64,000 nt of DNA from an uncultured Pelagibacteraceae bacterium (GTDB taxonomy: Bacteria; Pseudomonadota; Alphaproteobacteria; Pelagibacterales; Pelagibacteraceae), in contig CACPOD010000001.1 of assembly GCA_902635515.1 (NCBI GenBank), positions 101,307 through 165,306 of the forward strand, given 5' to 3'. The translations under genes were made by a program, and so were the position numbers. Position 1 is the stretch's first letter; each line of letters opens with the position of its first letter. Positions 1 to 8,006 of this stretch are shown here, piece after piece. The notes beneath the pieces are model-generated. The model worked only from the letters and a program-made list of their open reading frames with translations. It was not told the origin of the DNA and did no database searches.

Positions 1-249
1 AAACAATACGACATCTCTGCTTGAAATTACTTTTGTTTCTTTAGTTTTTGGGTTTCTACCAATCCTAGATTTTTTTTGTCTAATAGAAAAAGTTCCAAAT
101 TTAGATAATTTTAATTTTTTCTCATTTTTGATGTTAGTAACTATAGTTGATAAAAAATCCTCAATTAAATTTTCTGATATTTGTTTTGAAAATCCAAGCT
201 GCATATAAACCAAATTAACTAAGTCTTTTTTAGTTAAATTAATTCTCAT
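1..249 (-). CDS. ihfA: Integration host factor / HU family protein, alpha type (partial, C-terminus outside window)
   Basis: This gene begins at 249 and runs off the left edge, leaving 83 residues. The visible part shows the HU/IHF fold: an N-terminal helical region beginning MRINLTKKDLVNLVY, the segment KLKLSKFGTFSIRQKKSRIG, and the DNA-minor-groove arm with RNPKT, which carries the proline that bends DNA. The protein would be a small dimeric nucleoid protein that bends DNA. Its start lies one base after the plsX stop codon, so it is the next gene of the same operon. In many alphaproteobacteria ihfA follows plsX-fabH, which supports the alpha-subunit call over plain HU. The arm alone cannot separate IhfA from HU, so the subunit assignment rests partly on context. 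Confidence 0.85.
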   Translation of the reverse strand, partial: MRINLTKKDLVNLVYMQLGFSKQISENLIEDFLSTIVTNIKNEKKLKLSKFGTFSIRQKKSRIGRNPKTKETKVISSRDVVLF

Positions 250-250
250 A

Positions 251-1252
251 TTAAATATTTTGCTTAATCTTTTCTATCAAATTGCCTTTTACAATTCTAT
301 GACAAACATCTAGGGAGTTTGAAAAGCCAATATAGTCAGTTCCTCCATGACTTTTAACAACTGGAGAGTCTAAACCAATAAAAATTGCTCCATTATATAA
401 TCTTGGATCTAGTCTTTTCTTAAATTTCGTTAAGTTTGATATGTTTAATATAGATGAAATTTTACCTATTAATGTACCTGTCATCGCATTTTTTAATTCA
501 CTGGTTATAAAATTCGCAGTACCCTCTGCCGTTTTTAATGCAACATTTCCTGTAAAACCGTCTGAAACTATTACATTAACCTCTCCATCCATAAGATGAT
601 TTCCCTCAATGTAACCAGCAAAGTTATAATTATCTGAATTTTTTTCATTTAATAATTGATAAGTTTCTTTGATAATCTCATTTCCTTTTAATTCTTCTGA
701 ACCAATATTTAATAATGCTACGTTTGGTTTATCATTCGGATAAAGTGAAGTATATAAAGAAGCTCCCATAATTGAAAAGTCTGATAAATTTTTAGAACTA
801 CATTCAATGTTAGCACCTAAATCCAATACAACACTCATACCCTTTTTATTTGGCCATAAAGCAGATAAAGCTGGTTTATCTATATTTTCTATCATTTTTA
901 AATTCAATTTCGATACAACTAACAATGCACCTGTGTTGCCTGCTGATATAACTATATCTGCTTCTTTATCTTTAACACTTTGAATGGCAAGCCACATACT
1001 AGTGTCTTTCCCTCTTTTTGCACCCTCTAGAGGACTATCAGTGCTTTCAATTTTTTTTTCTGTATGAATTAATTCAAAAAATTCTGCAGGCATTTTTCCT
1101 CTAATTAATGGATCTATTTTATTTTTGTCACCAAAAATTTTAAAAAAATTATTTTTATTAGTAGAATGATTTAAAATAATACCATCTATTATTTTCTTTG
1201 GTGATCCATCACCACCCATTGCATCTACTGCAATTTTAATCAAATCTGACAT
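251..1252 (-). CDS. plsX: Phosphate acyltransferase PlsX
   Basis: PlsX makes acyl-phosphate from acyl-ACP, the first step of the PlsX/PlsY route to lysophosphatidate at the membrane. The 333-residue product has the family's usual length and opens with the signature IAVDAMGGDGSPKKIIDGI. It also shows AGNTGALL near residue 105, VLDLGANIE near 141 and VSDGFTGNVALKTAEG near 230, all typical of PlsX. The partner acyltransferase plsY is in this window at 38771. The gene sits between rpmF (19 bases upstream) and ihfA (1 base downstream), the classical rpmF-plsX order. The usual next gene fabH is missing here. I see no promoter of its own, so it is probably cotranscribed with rpmF. Confidence 0.95.
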   Translation of the reverse strand: MSDLIKIAVDAMGGDGSPKKIIDGIILNHSTNKNNFFKIFGDKNKIDPLIRGKMPAEFFELIHTEKKIESTDSPLEGAKRGKDTSMWLAIQSVKDKEADIVISAGNTGALLVVSKLNLKMIENIDKPALSALWPNKKGMSVVLDLGANIECSSKNLSDFSIMGASLYTSLYPNDKPNVALLNIGSEELKGNEIIKETYQLLNEKNSDNYNFAGYIEGNHLMDGEVNVIVSDGFTGNVALKTAEGTANFITSELKNAMTGTLIGKISSILNISNLTKFKKRLDPRLYNGAIFIGLDSPVVKSHGGTDYIGFSNSLDVCHRIVKGNLIEKIKQNI

Positions 1253-1271
1253 TTTAATAGATTATAATATA

Positions 1272-1454
1272 CTATTCTTTTGGGTCTAAAACTTGTCTTC
1301 CCTTATACATGCCAGTTTTAAGGTCTAAATGATGAGATAGCCTGTATTCACCAGATTTTTTATCTTCAACTATATTTTTAGTTGAAAATTTCATTGTTTG
1401 AGCTCTTCTCATCCCTGTTCTGGAAGGGGTTTGTTTTCGTTTTGGTACAGCCAT
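1272..1454 (-). CDS. rpmF: 50S ribosomal protein L32 (zinc-free form)
   Basis: This 60-residue basic protein begins [19 protein letters not shown], the diagnostic N-terminus of bacterial L32, which sits in the large subunit near the peptidyl-transferase side. It contains no cysteine, so it is a form without the zinc-binding CxxC pairs that some L32 proteins carry. It lies between the cytochrome bc1 chaperone gene (2 bases upstream) and plsX (19 bases downstream), matching the rpmF-plsX order common in bacteria. In relatives a yceD-type gene usually precedes rpmF, but there is no space for one here. Confidence 0.95.
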   Translation of the reverse strand: MAVPKRKQTPSRTGMRRAQTMKFSTKNIVEDKKSGEYRLSHHLDLKTGMYKGRQVLDPKE

Positions 1455-1456
1455 AA

Positions 1457-1924
1457 TTATGGGTTACTTACACTTTTTAAATAAGAATTCAAAGTTTTTT
1501 TTGATAAATTTGAGTTAAAAAGATCAAAATATTCTAGTAATTCCTCATTATTTTGAAAATCACTCAAAAAAGTAGAAATTTTTTTTAATTTATCTGACTT
1601 TGATAAATCATCCCAGAAATGAATTTCAGAAACCATAGAGTGGAATAAATTAATATATTCCTTCATTTTCTTATTTATTGATTGATCGCCATATCCTATT
1701 TCTCTAATACTTAATTCTAGTTGTCTAAAATTGAAATCATATATCTCTTGTAAAATTTGCCTATTTTCTTCGTTTTTGAAATTTTTTAAAAAAAAAGAAA
1801 AATGAAGTAAAAAAAAAGTTAATCTATCTGCAAAATTATCTGCTCTATTTAAGTTTTTGTACAATTCTTTATTTCTAGTGAAATTAATTAAATTGTTATA
1901 AATATGTATATAATTTTTATCCAT
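1457..1924 (-). CDS. Ubiquinol-cytochrome c chaperone family protein (CBP3-like)
   Basis: The 155-residue helical protein resembles the bacterial members of the ubiquinol-cytochrome c chaperone family (CBP3/UQCC1-like), which in mitochondria assists cytochrome b assembly into the bc1 complex. The evidence is the core around residues 28 to 95: a hydrophobic helix [19 protein letters not shown], then [19 protein letters not shown] and a [14 protein letters not shown] helix, matching the family pattern of a leucine-rich helix followed by an RE-(I/M)-G-x-GD motif. The context fits, since in alphaproteobacteria this gene usually lies beside bamE and upstream of rpmF-plsX. Its start codon is only one base from the divergent bamE start. 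The bacterial function is inferred from the mitochondrial homologue. Confidence 0.75.
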   Translation of the reverse strand: MDKNYIHIYNNLINFTRNKELYKNLNRADNFADRLTFFLLHFSFFLKNFKNEENRQILQEIYDFNFRQLELSIREIGYGDQSINKKMKEYINLFHSMVSEIHFWDDLSKSDKLKKISTFLSDFQNNEELLEYFDLFNSNLSKKTLNSYLKSVSNP

Positions 1925-1925
1925 A

Positions 1926-2408
1926 ATGAAAATATTTTACATAATATTATCCTTTTTTATAATTTCAAGTTGCTCGTTTAATCAAGTTGTTAAACATCAT
2001 GGCGTTCATTTTTTGGAGGAAAAACAAAAATCGTTAAAAGTAAATGAATCGAATAAAAATGATATTACCAAACTATTAGGGATTCCTTCAACAACTAGTA
2101 AATTTGACAATGATTTATGGATTTATATAGAAAGAAAACAAACTCAATCAAAACTAAGAAATTTAGGAAAAATGAAAATTTTTAAAAACGATGTATTGGT
2201 TATTGAATTGGATAATTATGGGATATTAAAGAAAAAAGAATTTTATAATATTGAGGATATGGAAAACATCAAAATTGCTGAGGGAACAACCGGAAGTGCT
2301 TTTAAAAAAAACTCATTTATTTACGATTTTATGTCTAGTATGAGACAAAAAGTTAATGACCCTCTAGGTGTGAGGGCCAAAAAACGTAAAGAAATTAGCC
2401 AGCGATAA
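1926..2408 (+). CDS. bamE: Outer membrane assembly lipoprotein BamE (SmpA/OmlA family)
   Basis: BamE is a small lipoprotein of the BAM complex, which inserts beta-barrel proteins into the outer membrane. The 160-residue product starts with a short signal peptide ending in the lipobox-like FIISSC, so lipidation at Cys16 is expected. The BamE domain follows, with [19 protein letters not shown] (helix plus the LG-x-P turn), [12 protein letters not shown] and [20 protein letters not shown], the typical beta strands. The roughly 50 residues after the domain are basic and variable. It diverges from the bc1-chaperone gene with only one base between the start codons, and its 3' end overlaps the 3' end of hppA by 14 bases. 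Confidence 0.88.
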   Translation: MKIFYIILSFFIISSCSFNQVVKHHGVHFLEEKQKSLKVNESNKNDITKLLGIPSTTSKFDNDLWIYIERKQTQSKLRNLGKMKIFKNDVLVIELDNYGILKKKEFYNIEDMENIKIAEGTTGSAFKKNSFIYDFMSSMRQKVNDPLGVRAKKRKEISQR

Positions 2409-4500
2409 CAGCTAATAATAATAAAGCTACAATATTAGTAATTTTAATCATAGGATTTACTGCAGGACCCGCTGTGTCTTTGTAAGGATCACCAACTGTA
2501 TCTCCAGTTACTGCTGCTTTGTGTGCTTCAGAACCTTTACCACCATGATTACCATCTTCAATGTATTTTTTTGCGTTATCCCAAGCACCACCTCCGGCAG
2601 TCATTGATACTGCAACAAATAATCCTGTAATAATTACTCCTAACAACATTGCGCCTACTGCTGCAAGGGCTGCTACTTGTCCACCAATAGATAAAATTAT
2701 AAAATAAAGAACAACTGGTGAAAGAACAGGAAGGAGTGAAGGTATAATCATCTCTTTAATTGCTGCTACAGTTAAAAGATCAACTAACTTAGCATAATCA
2801 GGTTTTTGTTTTCTTTTCATTATACCTGGAAATTTTTTAAATTGTCTTCTTACTTCAACAACTACAGCGCCACCTGCTCTACCGACAGCTTGCATACCCA
2901 TTGAACCAAAAAGATAAGGTAACATCCCACCAATTAATAAACCTACAACCACGTAAGGATTAGATAGATCAAAAGTAACTACGATACCCTCTAATGCTGA
3001 TCCTGCCTCTTTTGAAAAATGCTTGATGTCCTCAGTGTAAGCAGCGAATAAAACTAAAGCGCCCAAACCAGCAGAACCAATTGCATAACCTTTTGTAACT
3101 GCTTTTGTTGTATTACCCACAGCATCTAAAGCGTCTGTTGTTTTTCTAACTTTCTTATCAAGATTAGACATTTCAGCAATCCCTCCAGCATTGTCTGTAA
3201 CTGGTCCGTATGCATCTAAAGCAACAACCATACCAGCTAAAGCAAGCATGGTAGTTACAGCAATTGCAATACCAAAAAGTCCTGCAATAGAATTTGTAAT
3301 AAGAATACCTGCAACGATTATCAATGCAGGAATAGCAGTTGCCTCCATAGAAACAGCTAAACCTTGAATAACATTAGTCCCATGACCAGTCGTTGATGAT
3401 AACGCAACAGATTTAACTGGTCTATAACTCGTTCCTGTATAGTATTCAGTAATCCAGATTAATAATCCAGTAATAACTAATCCTATAACTCCACAATAAT
3501 ATAGATCCATTCCATTAAATGTCTTATCATTTATTGTGTACTCATTTGTAAAACCAATTACATGATCTGTAACAGGCCATAATATTACTAAAGATGCTAC
3601 AGCAGAGACAACAAATCCTTTATACAAAGCATTCATAACATTATTACTTCTTCCAAGTTTAACGAAAAATGTTCCAACAATAGATGTTAACAAGCATGCA
3701 GCACCAATTGATAAAGGGTAAATCATCATATTTAGATCACCAACAAAGAAAATTGAAGATAAAACCATTGTTGCAACAATTGTAACTGCATATGTTTCAA
3801 ATAAATCAGCAGCCATACCAGCACAATCTCCTACGTTATCACCAACGTTATCTGCTATCACCGCAGGATTTCTAGGGTCATCTTCAGGAATTCCAGCTTC
3901 AACTTTTCCAACTAAGTCAGCACCTACGTCTGCACCTTTTGTAAAAATTCCACCACCTAATCTTGCAAAAATAGAAATTAGAGAAGCACCAAAACCTAAT
4001 GCAACTAATGCATTAACTATTTCTCTTTCATCAACATTAGATTTCAATAATATATAATAATAAACAGCTATAGCTAATAAAGCTAAACCAGCAACCAACA
4101 TTCCAGTTACAGCACCAGATTTAAAGGCAACTGAAAGACCTTGGGCTAAACCTTTTCTAGATGCTTCTGCTGTTCTTACGTTTGCTTCTACGGAAACTAA
4201 CATTCCAACGTACCCTGCAATACCTGATAATGCAGCACCTATTAAATAACCAAGACCTACTAATGGACTAAATGCAATACTTACAATTACTAAAACAACA
4301 GCACCAACAATGGCAATAGTTTTATATTGTCTTGCTAAATATGCCTTTGCACCAATTTGAATTGCAGATGCAATATCTTGCATTTTTGTATTTCCTGCAC
4401 TTGAATTAAGAATATTTTTTCCAGTTAAAAATCCATAAACGATAGATAATAAACCAGCTCCAATTGTATATAATAGTATTGTTTCGACTGTTCCGCTCAT
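2395..4500 (-). CDS. hppA: Membrane-bound proton-pumping pyrophosphatase, K+-independent type
   Basis: This enzyme couples pyrophosphate hydrolysis to proton export, saving energy from biosynthetic PPi. The 701-residue protein has about 16 predicted membrane segments. The PPi/Mg site is visible as [19 protein letters not shown] and [18 protein letters not shown] near residues 190 to 230, with a second acidic site in [19 protein letters not shown] and a third in [18 protein letters not shown] near the C-terminus. The segment [15 protein letters not shown] has Lys and Thr where K+-dependent enzymes have Ala and Gly, which by known family rules indicates K+-independent proton pumping. It has a 78-base upstream gap that may hold its own promoter. 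Its 3' end overlaps bamE. Confidence 0.96.
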   Translation of the reverse strand: MSGTVETILLYTIGAGLLSIVYGFLTGKNILNSSAGNTKMQDIASAIQIGAKAYLARQYKTIAIVGAVVLVIVSIAFSPLVGLGYLIGAALSGIAGYVGMLVSVEANVRTAEASRKGLAQGLSVAFKSGAVTGMLVAGLALLAIAVYYYILLKSNVDEREIVNALVALGFGASLISIFARLGGGIFTKGADVGADLVGKVEAGIPEDDPRNPAVIADNVGDNVGDCAGMAADLFETYAVTIVATMVLSSIFFVGDLNMMIYPLSIGAACLLTSIVGTFFVKLGRSNNVMNALYKGFVVSAVASLVILWPVTDHVIGFTNEYTINDKTFNGMDLYYCGVIGLVITGLLIWITEYYTGTSYRPVKSVALSSTTGHGTNVIQGLAVSMEATAIPALIIVAGILITNSIAGLFGIAIAVTTMLALAGMVVALDAYGPVTDNAGGIAEMSNLDKKVRKTTDALDAVGNTTKAVTKGYAIGSAGLGALVLFAAYTEDIKHFSKEAGSALEGIVVTFDLSNPYVVVGLLIGGMLPYLFGSMGMQAVGRAGGAVVVEVRRQFKKFPGIMKRKQKPDYAKLVDLLTVAAIKEMIIPSLLPVLSPVVLYFIILSIGGQVAALAAVGAMLLGVIITGLFVAVSMTAGGGAWDNAKKYIEDGNHGGKGSEAHKAAVTGDTVGDPYKDTAGPAVNPMIKITNIVALLLLAVIAG

Positions 4501-4540
4501 ATTAACCTTAAGTTGTTGGTTGTTAAATTTTTAAGCCCGC

Positions 4541-4568
4541 ACAATACAAAAAAAGATAGAAAAGACAA
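4541..4568 (-). promoter_or_regulatory. Possible sigma70-type promoter for hppA
   Basis: In the 78-base gap between thiL and hppA, read on the minus strand, TTGTCT (4568-4563) is followed after 16 bases by TATTGT (4546-4541). Each box matches the consensus at four of six positions. The predicted start would leave a leader of about 35 bases before the hppA ATG. The gap is one of the largest in the window, which makes a separate promoter reasonable, but AT-rich DNA gives such matches by chance. Confidence 0.3.
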
Positions 4569-4578
4569 CGATTAACTT

Positions 4579-5538
4579 CTAAAACTGATGAATATAACCT
4601 TTGGATTTAGCTCGTATTTGCTTGTCTTTTTCATTGAATATTAAAGATCTATCTTTACCAGGTACAATTTTACCAATTTTAGTTATTTTAATTCCAGTTG
4701 ATTTAGATGCGTTTTGAATGATTCTTGCCTTCTTAATATCTGCTGTAAATAATACCTGATAATCATCTCCATTAGAAATTAGATTAATTTTATTTAATCT
4801 TTGTTTTTTAATAAAAATCCTCAACTGATTGGAAATGGGTATTTTATTTTCAAATAAGTGAAATGATAAACTTTGTCTATTAATCATTTTTGCTAAATCA
4901 TCAATTAATCCATCTGAAACATCAATAGAGCTATTAGCAAATTTTAATAAATATTTTGTTAAATTTAAAGGTAAGTCTGGTTTGTAATATTTATCTACAA
5001 AGAATAATTTGTCTTTTTTTTTGAATTTAGTTTTATTACTTAATACTTTAAGACCTAAATAACTATCACCCAGATTTCCAGTAACATAAATGTCATCATT
5101 TAATTTAGCTTTATTACGATAAATTATTTTATTCGAATATCCTAATGAAGTGATTGTGAAACTTAGTTTATTTGAAAAAGTCGTGTCGCCACCACATAAA
5201 TCTATATTAAATTTATTTTGTTCTGATTTGAGTGACTTTGAAATTTTATATAAATTTTTTTTTGTAAACGTTTTTTTATTACCTGAACCAGAAATAAAAT
5301 AAAATTTTGGTTTAACACCTTTGCAAATTAAATCAGAAATTGATGACCTTAATATTTTTTTGATTACTAAATCTGGGGATTTAAAATCATAAAAATGCGT
5401 ACCAATATTGTATGTATCAACAGATATAACAACACCTCTTTTTTTATCAAAAAAAACATCATCATTTAGGTTAAGAGCAAATTTATTTTTTTTAGCTATT
5501 TTAAAAAAATAATTATTTATAAGATCAAATTCATGCAT
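4579..5538 (-). CDS. thiL: Thiamine-monophosphate kinase
   Basis: ThiL phosphorylates thiamine monophosphate to the active cofactor thiamine diphosphate. The 319-residue protein shows the ThiL/PurM-like layout: an N-terminal strand with LNDDVFFDKKRGVVISVDTY, the metal-binding DLCGGDTTFSNKLSF near residue 113, YVTGNLGDSYLGL near 150 and SSIDVSDGLIDDLAKM near 205, each with acidic residues that bind Mg-ATP. It is the last gene of the nrdR-rib-nusB-thiL run and overlaps nusB by 8 bases. nusB-thiL is a common alphaproteobacterial order. No thiamine riboswitch is present, since there is no leader. Confidence 0.92.
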   Translation of the reverse strand: MHEFDLINNYFFKIAKKNKFALNLNDDVFFDKKRGVVISVDTYNIGTHFYDFKSPDLVIKKILRSSISDLICKGVKPKFYFISGSGNKKTFTKKNLYKISKSLKSEQNKFNIDLCGGDTTFSNKLSFTITSLGYSNKIIYRNKAKLNDDIYVTGNLGDSYLGLKVLSNKTKFKKKDKLFFVDKYYKPDLPLNLTKYLLKFANSSIDVSDGLIDDLAKMINRQSLSFHLFENKIPISNQLRIFIKKQRLNKINLISNGDDYQVLFTADIKKARIIQNASKSTGIKITKIGKIVPGKDRSLIFNEKDKQIRAKSKGYIHQF

Positions 5539-5935
5539 TGTTAGATCTTAATTTTTTTCCAACGTTGTCTAATAAAGCATTAAGATACTTCGTTTGTGAA
5601 TCTTCAAGAAAAAAATTGGATGAATTTAAATATTCTTTAATAATTATATTAATAGATAAATTTGGCTTATACATAAATTCATAAGTTGCTGCTTTTAAAA
5701 TTGTTTGAAAAACTTTGTCTAATTTTTCAAATACAAAATCATCACCTAATTTATTATTTATTTCATCTAAAATAAGATCATTTCTTTCTATTGTTCCTAA
5801 AACAATATCTTTAATAAATTTTTTAAATCTGTGTTTTGGAAAATCTAAATCATTATCTTCATTGTAAAATTTACCATATAACTTCTGAATAATTATAACT
5901 CTGGGGTTATTTTTTGGATTATAATGAGTTCTCAT
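5531..5935 (-). CDS. nusB: Transcription antitermination protein NusB
   Basis: NusB works with NusE (S10) at boxA sites to support rRNA transcription. The product is 134 residues, near the family norm. It shows the all-helical NusB pattern with FKKFIKDIVLGTIERNDLI in the middle, ILKAATYEFMYKPNLSINII near residue 88 (corresponding to the conserved L-R-x-A-x-YE-L segment) and NALLDNVGKKLR at the end, matching the usual F-V-N-G-VLD motif. The N-terminus is somewhat divergent. It sits between ribH (4-base overlap) and thiL (8-base overlap), the standard ribH-nusB-thiL arrangement, which secures the call. Confidence 0.88.
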   Translation of the reverse strand: MRTHYNPKNNPRVIIIQKLYGKFYNEDNDLDFPKHRFKKFIKDIVLGTIERNDLILDEINNKLGDDFVFEKLDKVFQTILKAATYEFMYKPNLSINIIIKEYLNSSNFFLEDSQTKYLNALLDNVGKKLRSNNA

Positions 5936-6324
5936 TTTTGAGATAAAACTGAAATCACAGCTTCTGCAGCCTCAGCACCCTTTTTTCTTCTTGCTCTTGC
6001 TTGAGCCATATTAAGACAGGTAATTATTCCATTTCCAATTGGTTTTTTACTATCTATAGATAATTTCATTATGGCATCTGTTGAGGCTTGAGAAATAAAA
6101 TCAAAGTGCGGCGTTTGACCTTTAATTACACATCCTAAAGCTAAAAAACCATCATATTTTTTTAAATTTTTTGAGATTGTAACTGGGATTTCAAAAACAC
6201 CAGGTACTTTAATAATTTTAATTATATTTTTTTTTGGAATTTTTTTTAAAGCACTGCTTATTAAGCCATCAGCAATATCTTTATAATAATCTGCTACAAC
6301 AATTAAATATTTTTTTTTCATCAA
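5932..6324 (-). CDS. ribH: 6,7-dimethyl-8-ribityllumazine synthase
   Basis: RibH condenses 5-amino-6-ribitylaminouracil with dihydroxybutanone phosphate to give lumazine, the penultimate step of riboflavin synthesis. At 130 residues it is somewhat short for the family. The active-site features are present: VPGVFEIPVTISKNL for the ligand loop, and LGCVIKGQTPHFDFISQAST with the catalytic His of the TPHFD motif near residue 88. The GNGIITCLNMAQARAR segment is the phosphate-binding end. It overlaps ribB by 4 bases and nusB by 4 bases, consistent with translational coupling in the riboflavin gene run. Confidence 0.94.
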   Translation of the reverse strand: MMKKKYLIVVADYYKDIADGLISSALKKIPKKNIIKIIKVPGVFEIPVTISKNLKKYDGFLALGCVIKGQTPHFDFISQASTDAIMKLSIDSKKPIGNGIITCLNMAQARARRKKGAEAAEAVISVLSQK

Positions 6325-7421
6325 ATTAATTCCTGTTTTGTAATTTTTATACCATAACCATCAAGACCAATAACTTTTTTTGGTGATTTGGTGATTAATA
6401 TCATATTTTTTATTTTTAAGTCTTTAATAATTTGAGCTCCAATACCATAATTTCTTATTAACTTATCATTTCCCTTTTTATAAAAGTCTTTGTTTTTATA
6501 ATCTTTTAAAGTCTGTGTTACTGATTTTAAATTTGAATCTTTGATAAAAACTAAAACACAATTTTGATATTTTTTAAAATAATTCAAAGTCTTGTTAAAT
6601 GAATTTGGTAGTGATTGATTTATTAGATAGTTTTGCACGACATTAGATGAAATTACTCTTACTCTTGGAGTAATACCTTTTTTTATTTTACCTTTTATTA
6701 ATGCGAAGTGCTCTGAACCATCTAAAAGATTCTCATAAATTCTAATAATGTATTTTTGATTTTTTACATCAATCTTACTTTGCTTTTTAAGTTTAATAAG
6801 CTTTTCTTTTTTTAGTCTATATGCAATCAGATCTTCTATCTTTCCAATTTTTAATTTATGTTTTTTTGCAAAATTGAATAAATCCTGACCTTTAGCCATT
6901 GTTCCATCCTCATTCATAATTTCACAAATTACAGCAGAGTTATTTTTTTTTGCTAATTTAGATATATCAACTGAAGCTTCGGTGTGCCCTGCTCTAACAA
7001 GCACCCCGCCATCTTTAGCTATAATTGGAAACACGTGACCAGGTGAGACAATCTCATTTTTATTAACATTTTTTTTTGAAGCAATTTTGATTGTTTTCGC
7101 TCTATCTTTAGCGGATATACCTGTTGTTATTCCTTTTTTTGCTTCAATAGAAACTGTAAATGCCGTCTTATTTCTTGATTGATTAACTGGAGACATTAAA
7201 GATAAATTTAATCTTTTTGCTTGAAGTGAATCAAGGGCTAAACAAATCAAGCCTCGTCCGTATTTTGCCATGAAGTTAATATTCTTTGAATTTGTGTCTG
7301 ATGTTGAAATAACTAAATCTCCTTCATTTTCTCTTTTTTCATCATCTACTAAAATAAACATACCACCTTTTTTGGCTACGCTTATAATTGACTCTATTGA
7401 CGCAAAATTATTTTTTTCCAT
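6321..7421 (-). CDS. ribB: 3,4-dihydroxy-2-butanone-4-phosphate synthase with a degenerate GTP cyclohydrolase II-like domain
   Basis: The first 200 residues are a full RibB, which turns ribulose 5-phosphate into dihydroxybutanone phosphate. They show FILVDDEKRENEGDLVIS, YGRGLICLALD, VLVRAGHTEASVDISKLA and CEIMNEDGTMAKGQDL. The remaining 165 residues resemble the RibA fold at their ends (GSEHFALIKGKI; RNYGIGAQIIKDLKIKNMIL; LDGYGIKI). However, the zinc-binding C-x(10)-C-x-C cluster and the RQEGRGIGL loop of active GTP cyclohydrolase II are absent. The protein therefore looks like RibB with a RibA domain that is inactive or has another role. Such degenerate fusions are known in alphaproteobacteria. 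It overlaps ribE by 14 bases. Confidence 0.9.
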   Translation of the reverse strand: MEKNNFASIESIISVAKKGGMFILVDDEKRENEGDLVISTSDTNSKNINFMAKYGRGLICLALDSLQAKRLNLSLMSPVNQSRNKTAFTVSIEAKKGITTGISAKDRAKTIKIASKKNVNKNEIVSPGHVFPIIAKDGGVLVRAGHTEASVDISKLAKKNNSAVICEIMNEDGTMAKGQDLFNFAKKHKLKIGKIEDLIAYRLKKEKLIKLKKQSKIDVKNQKYIIRIYENLLDGSEHFALIKGKIKKGITPRVRVISSNVVQNYLINQSLPNSFNKTLNYFKKYQNCVLVFIKDSNLKSVTQTLKDYKNKDFYKKGNDKLIRNYGIGAQIIKDLKIKNMILITKSPKKVIGLDGYGIKITKQELI

Positions 7422-8001
7422 TAAAATAATTCCTAACGTATTTAGACAAGATATCTATCTCTATGTTGACTAAACTAGATTTTTTTAAAGTTGATAAATT
7501 AGTTTCTTTGTAGGTGTGAGGAATAATCCAAATTTGGAAACCTTTTTTAGTCACTTTCGAAATTGTAAGTGAAATACCATTAACACAGATTGATGCTTTT
7601 TCTATTAAATGTTTTCTTTCCTTTTTAGGTAAATCAAAGTCAAAAAGAAATGATTTATCTATTTTTTTAATACTTAATACTTTACCAACAGTATCAACAT
7701 GTCCTTGACAAATATGTCCTGAAATTTTTGTCCCATATTTTAAAGGTAATTCTAAATTTATTTTATCTTTTATTTTTAAAAATTTGAATTTTGATCGAAT
7801 TATCGTTTCTTTCGAAAGATAAAATTCCATAATTTTGGATTTATATGAAATTAAAGTTAGACAAACACCATCACAGGCAACAGACAAACCCATGTCTTTA
7901 TTGGATACTTTAATATTACTTTTAACAAAAATGTTAAGACCTTTAGGTCTTTTAATAATTTTAGTAATAGTACCTTGGTTATAAATTATTCCATTAAACA
8001 T
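7408..8001 (-). CDS. ribE: Riboflavin synthase alpha chain
   Basis: This enzyme dismutates two lumazine molecules to riboflavin and a pyrimidine that is recycled. The 197-residue protein has the two-barrel form of the family. The first barrel begins MFNGIIYNQGTITKI (the M-F-x-GII start of riboflavin synthase) and includes SVACDGVCLTLIS. The second begins GHICQGHVDTVGKVLSI and includes KASICVNGISLTISKV. The duplicated C-x-G-(V/I)-x-LT segments are the internal repeat. It lies 5 bases after ribD and overlaps ribB by 14 bases in the ribD-ribE-ribB-ribH order. Confidence 0.94.
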   Translation of the reverse strand: MFNGIIYNQGTITKIIKRPKGLNIFVKSNIKVSNKDMGLSVACDGVCLTLISYKSKIMEFYLSKETIIRSKFKFLKIKDKINLELPLKYGTKISGHICQGHVDTVGKVLSIKKIDKSFLFDFDLPKKERKHLIEKASICVNGISLTISKVTKKGFQIWIIPHTYKETNLSTLKKSSLVNIEIDILSKYVRNYFNGKK

Positions 8002-8006
8002 TTTTT

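Noticed and set aside
4501-4540. Possible hairpin (CTTAA...TTAAG) in the hppA leader
   Set aside because: The paired arms are only five to six A/T-rich bases, too weak to call a terminator or attenuator.
7270-7473. Open frame of 67 codons on the plus strand within ribB and ribE
   Set aside because: It is antisense to two well-supported genes, has no recognisable domain and is a by-product of AT-rich codon use. Similar opposite-strand frames at 9116-9343, 16307-16660, 17682-17966, 32911-33228, 46050-46346 and 56333-56590 were dropped for the same reason.
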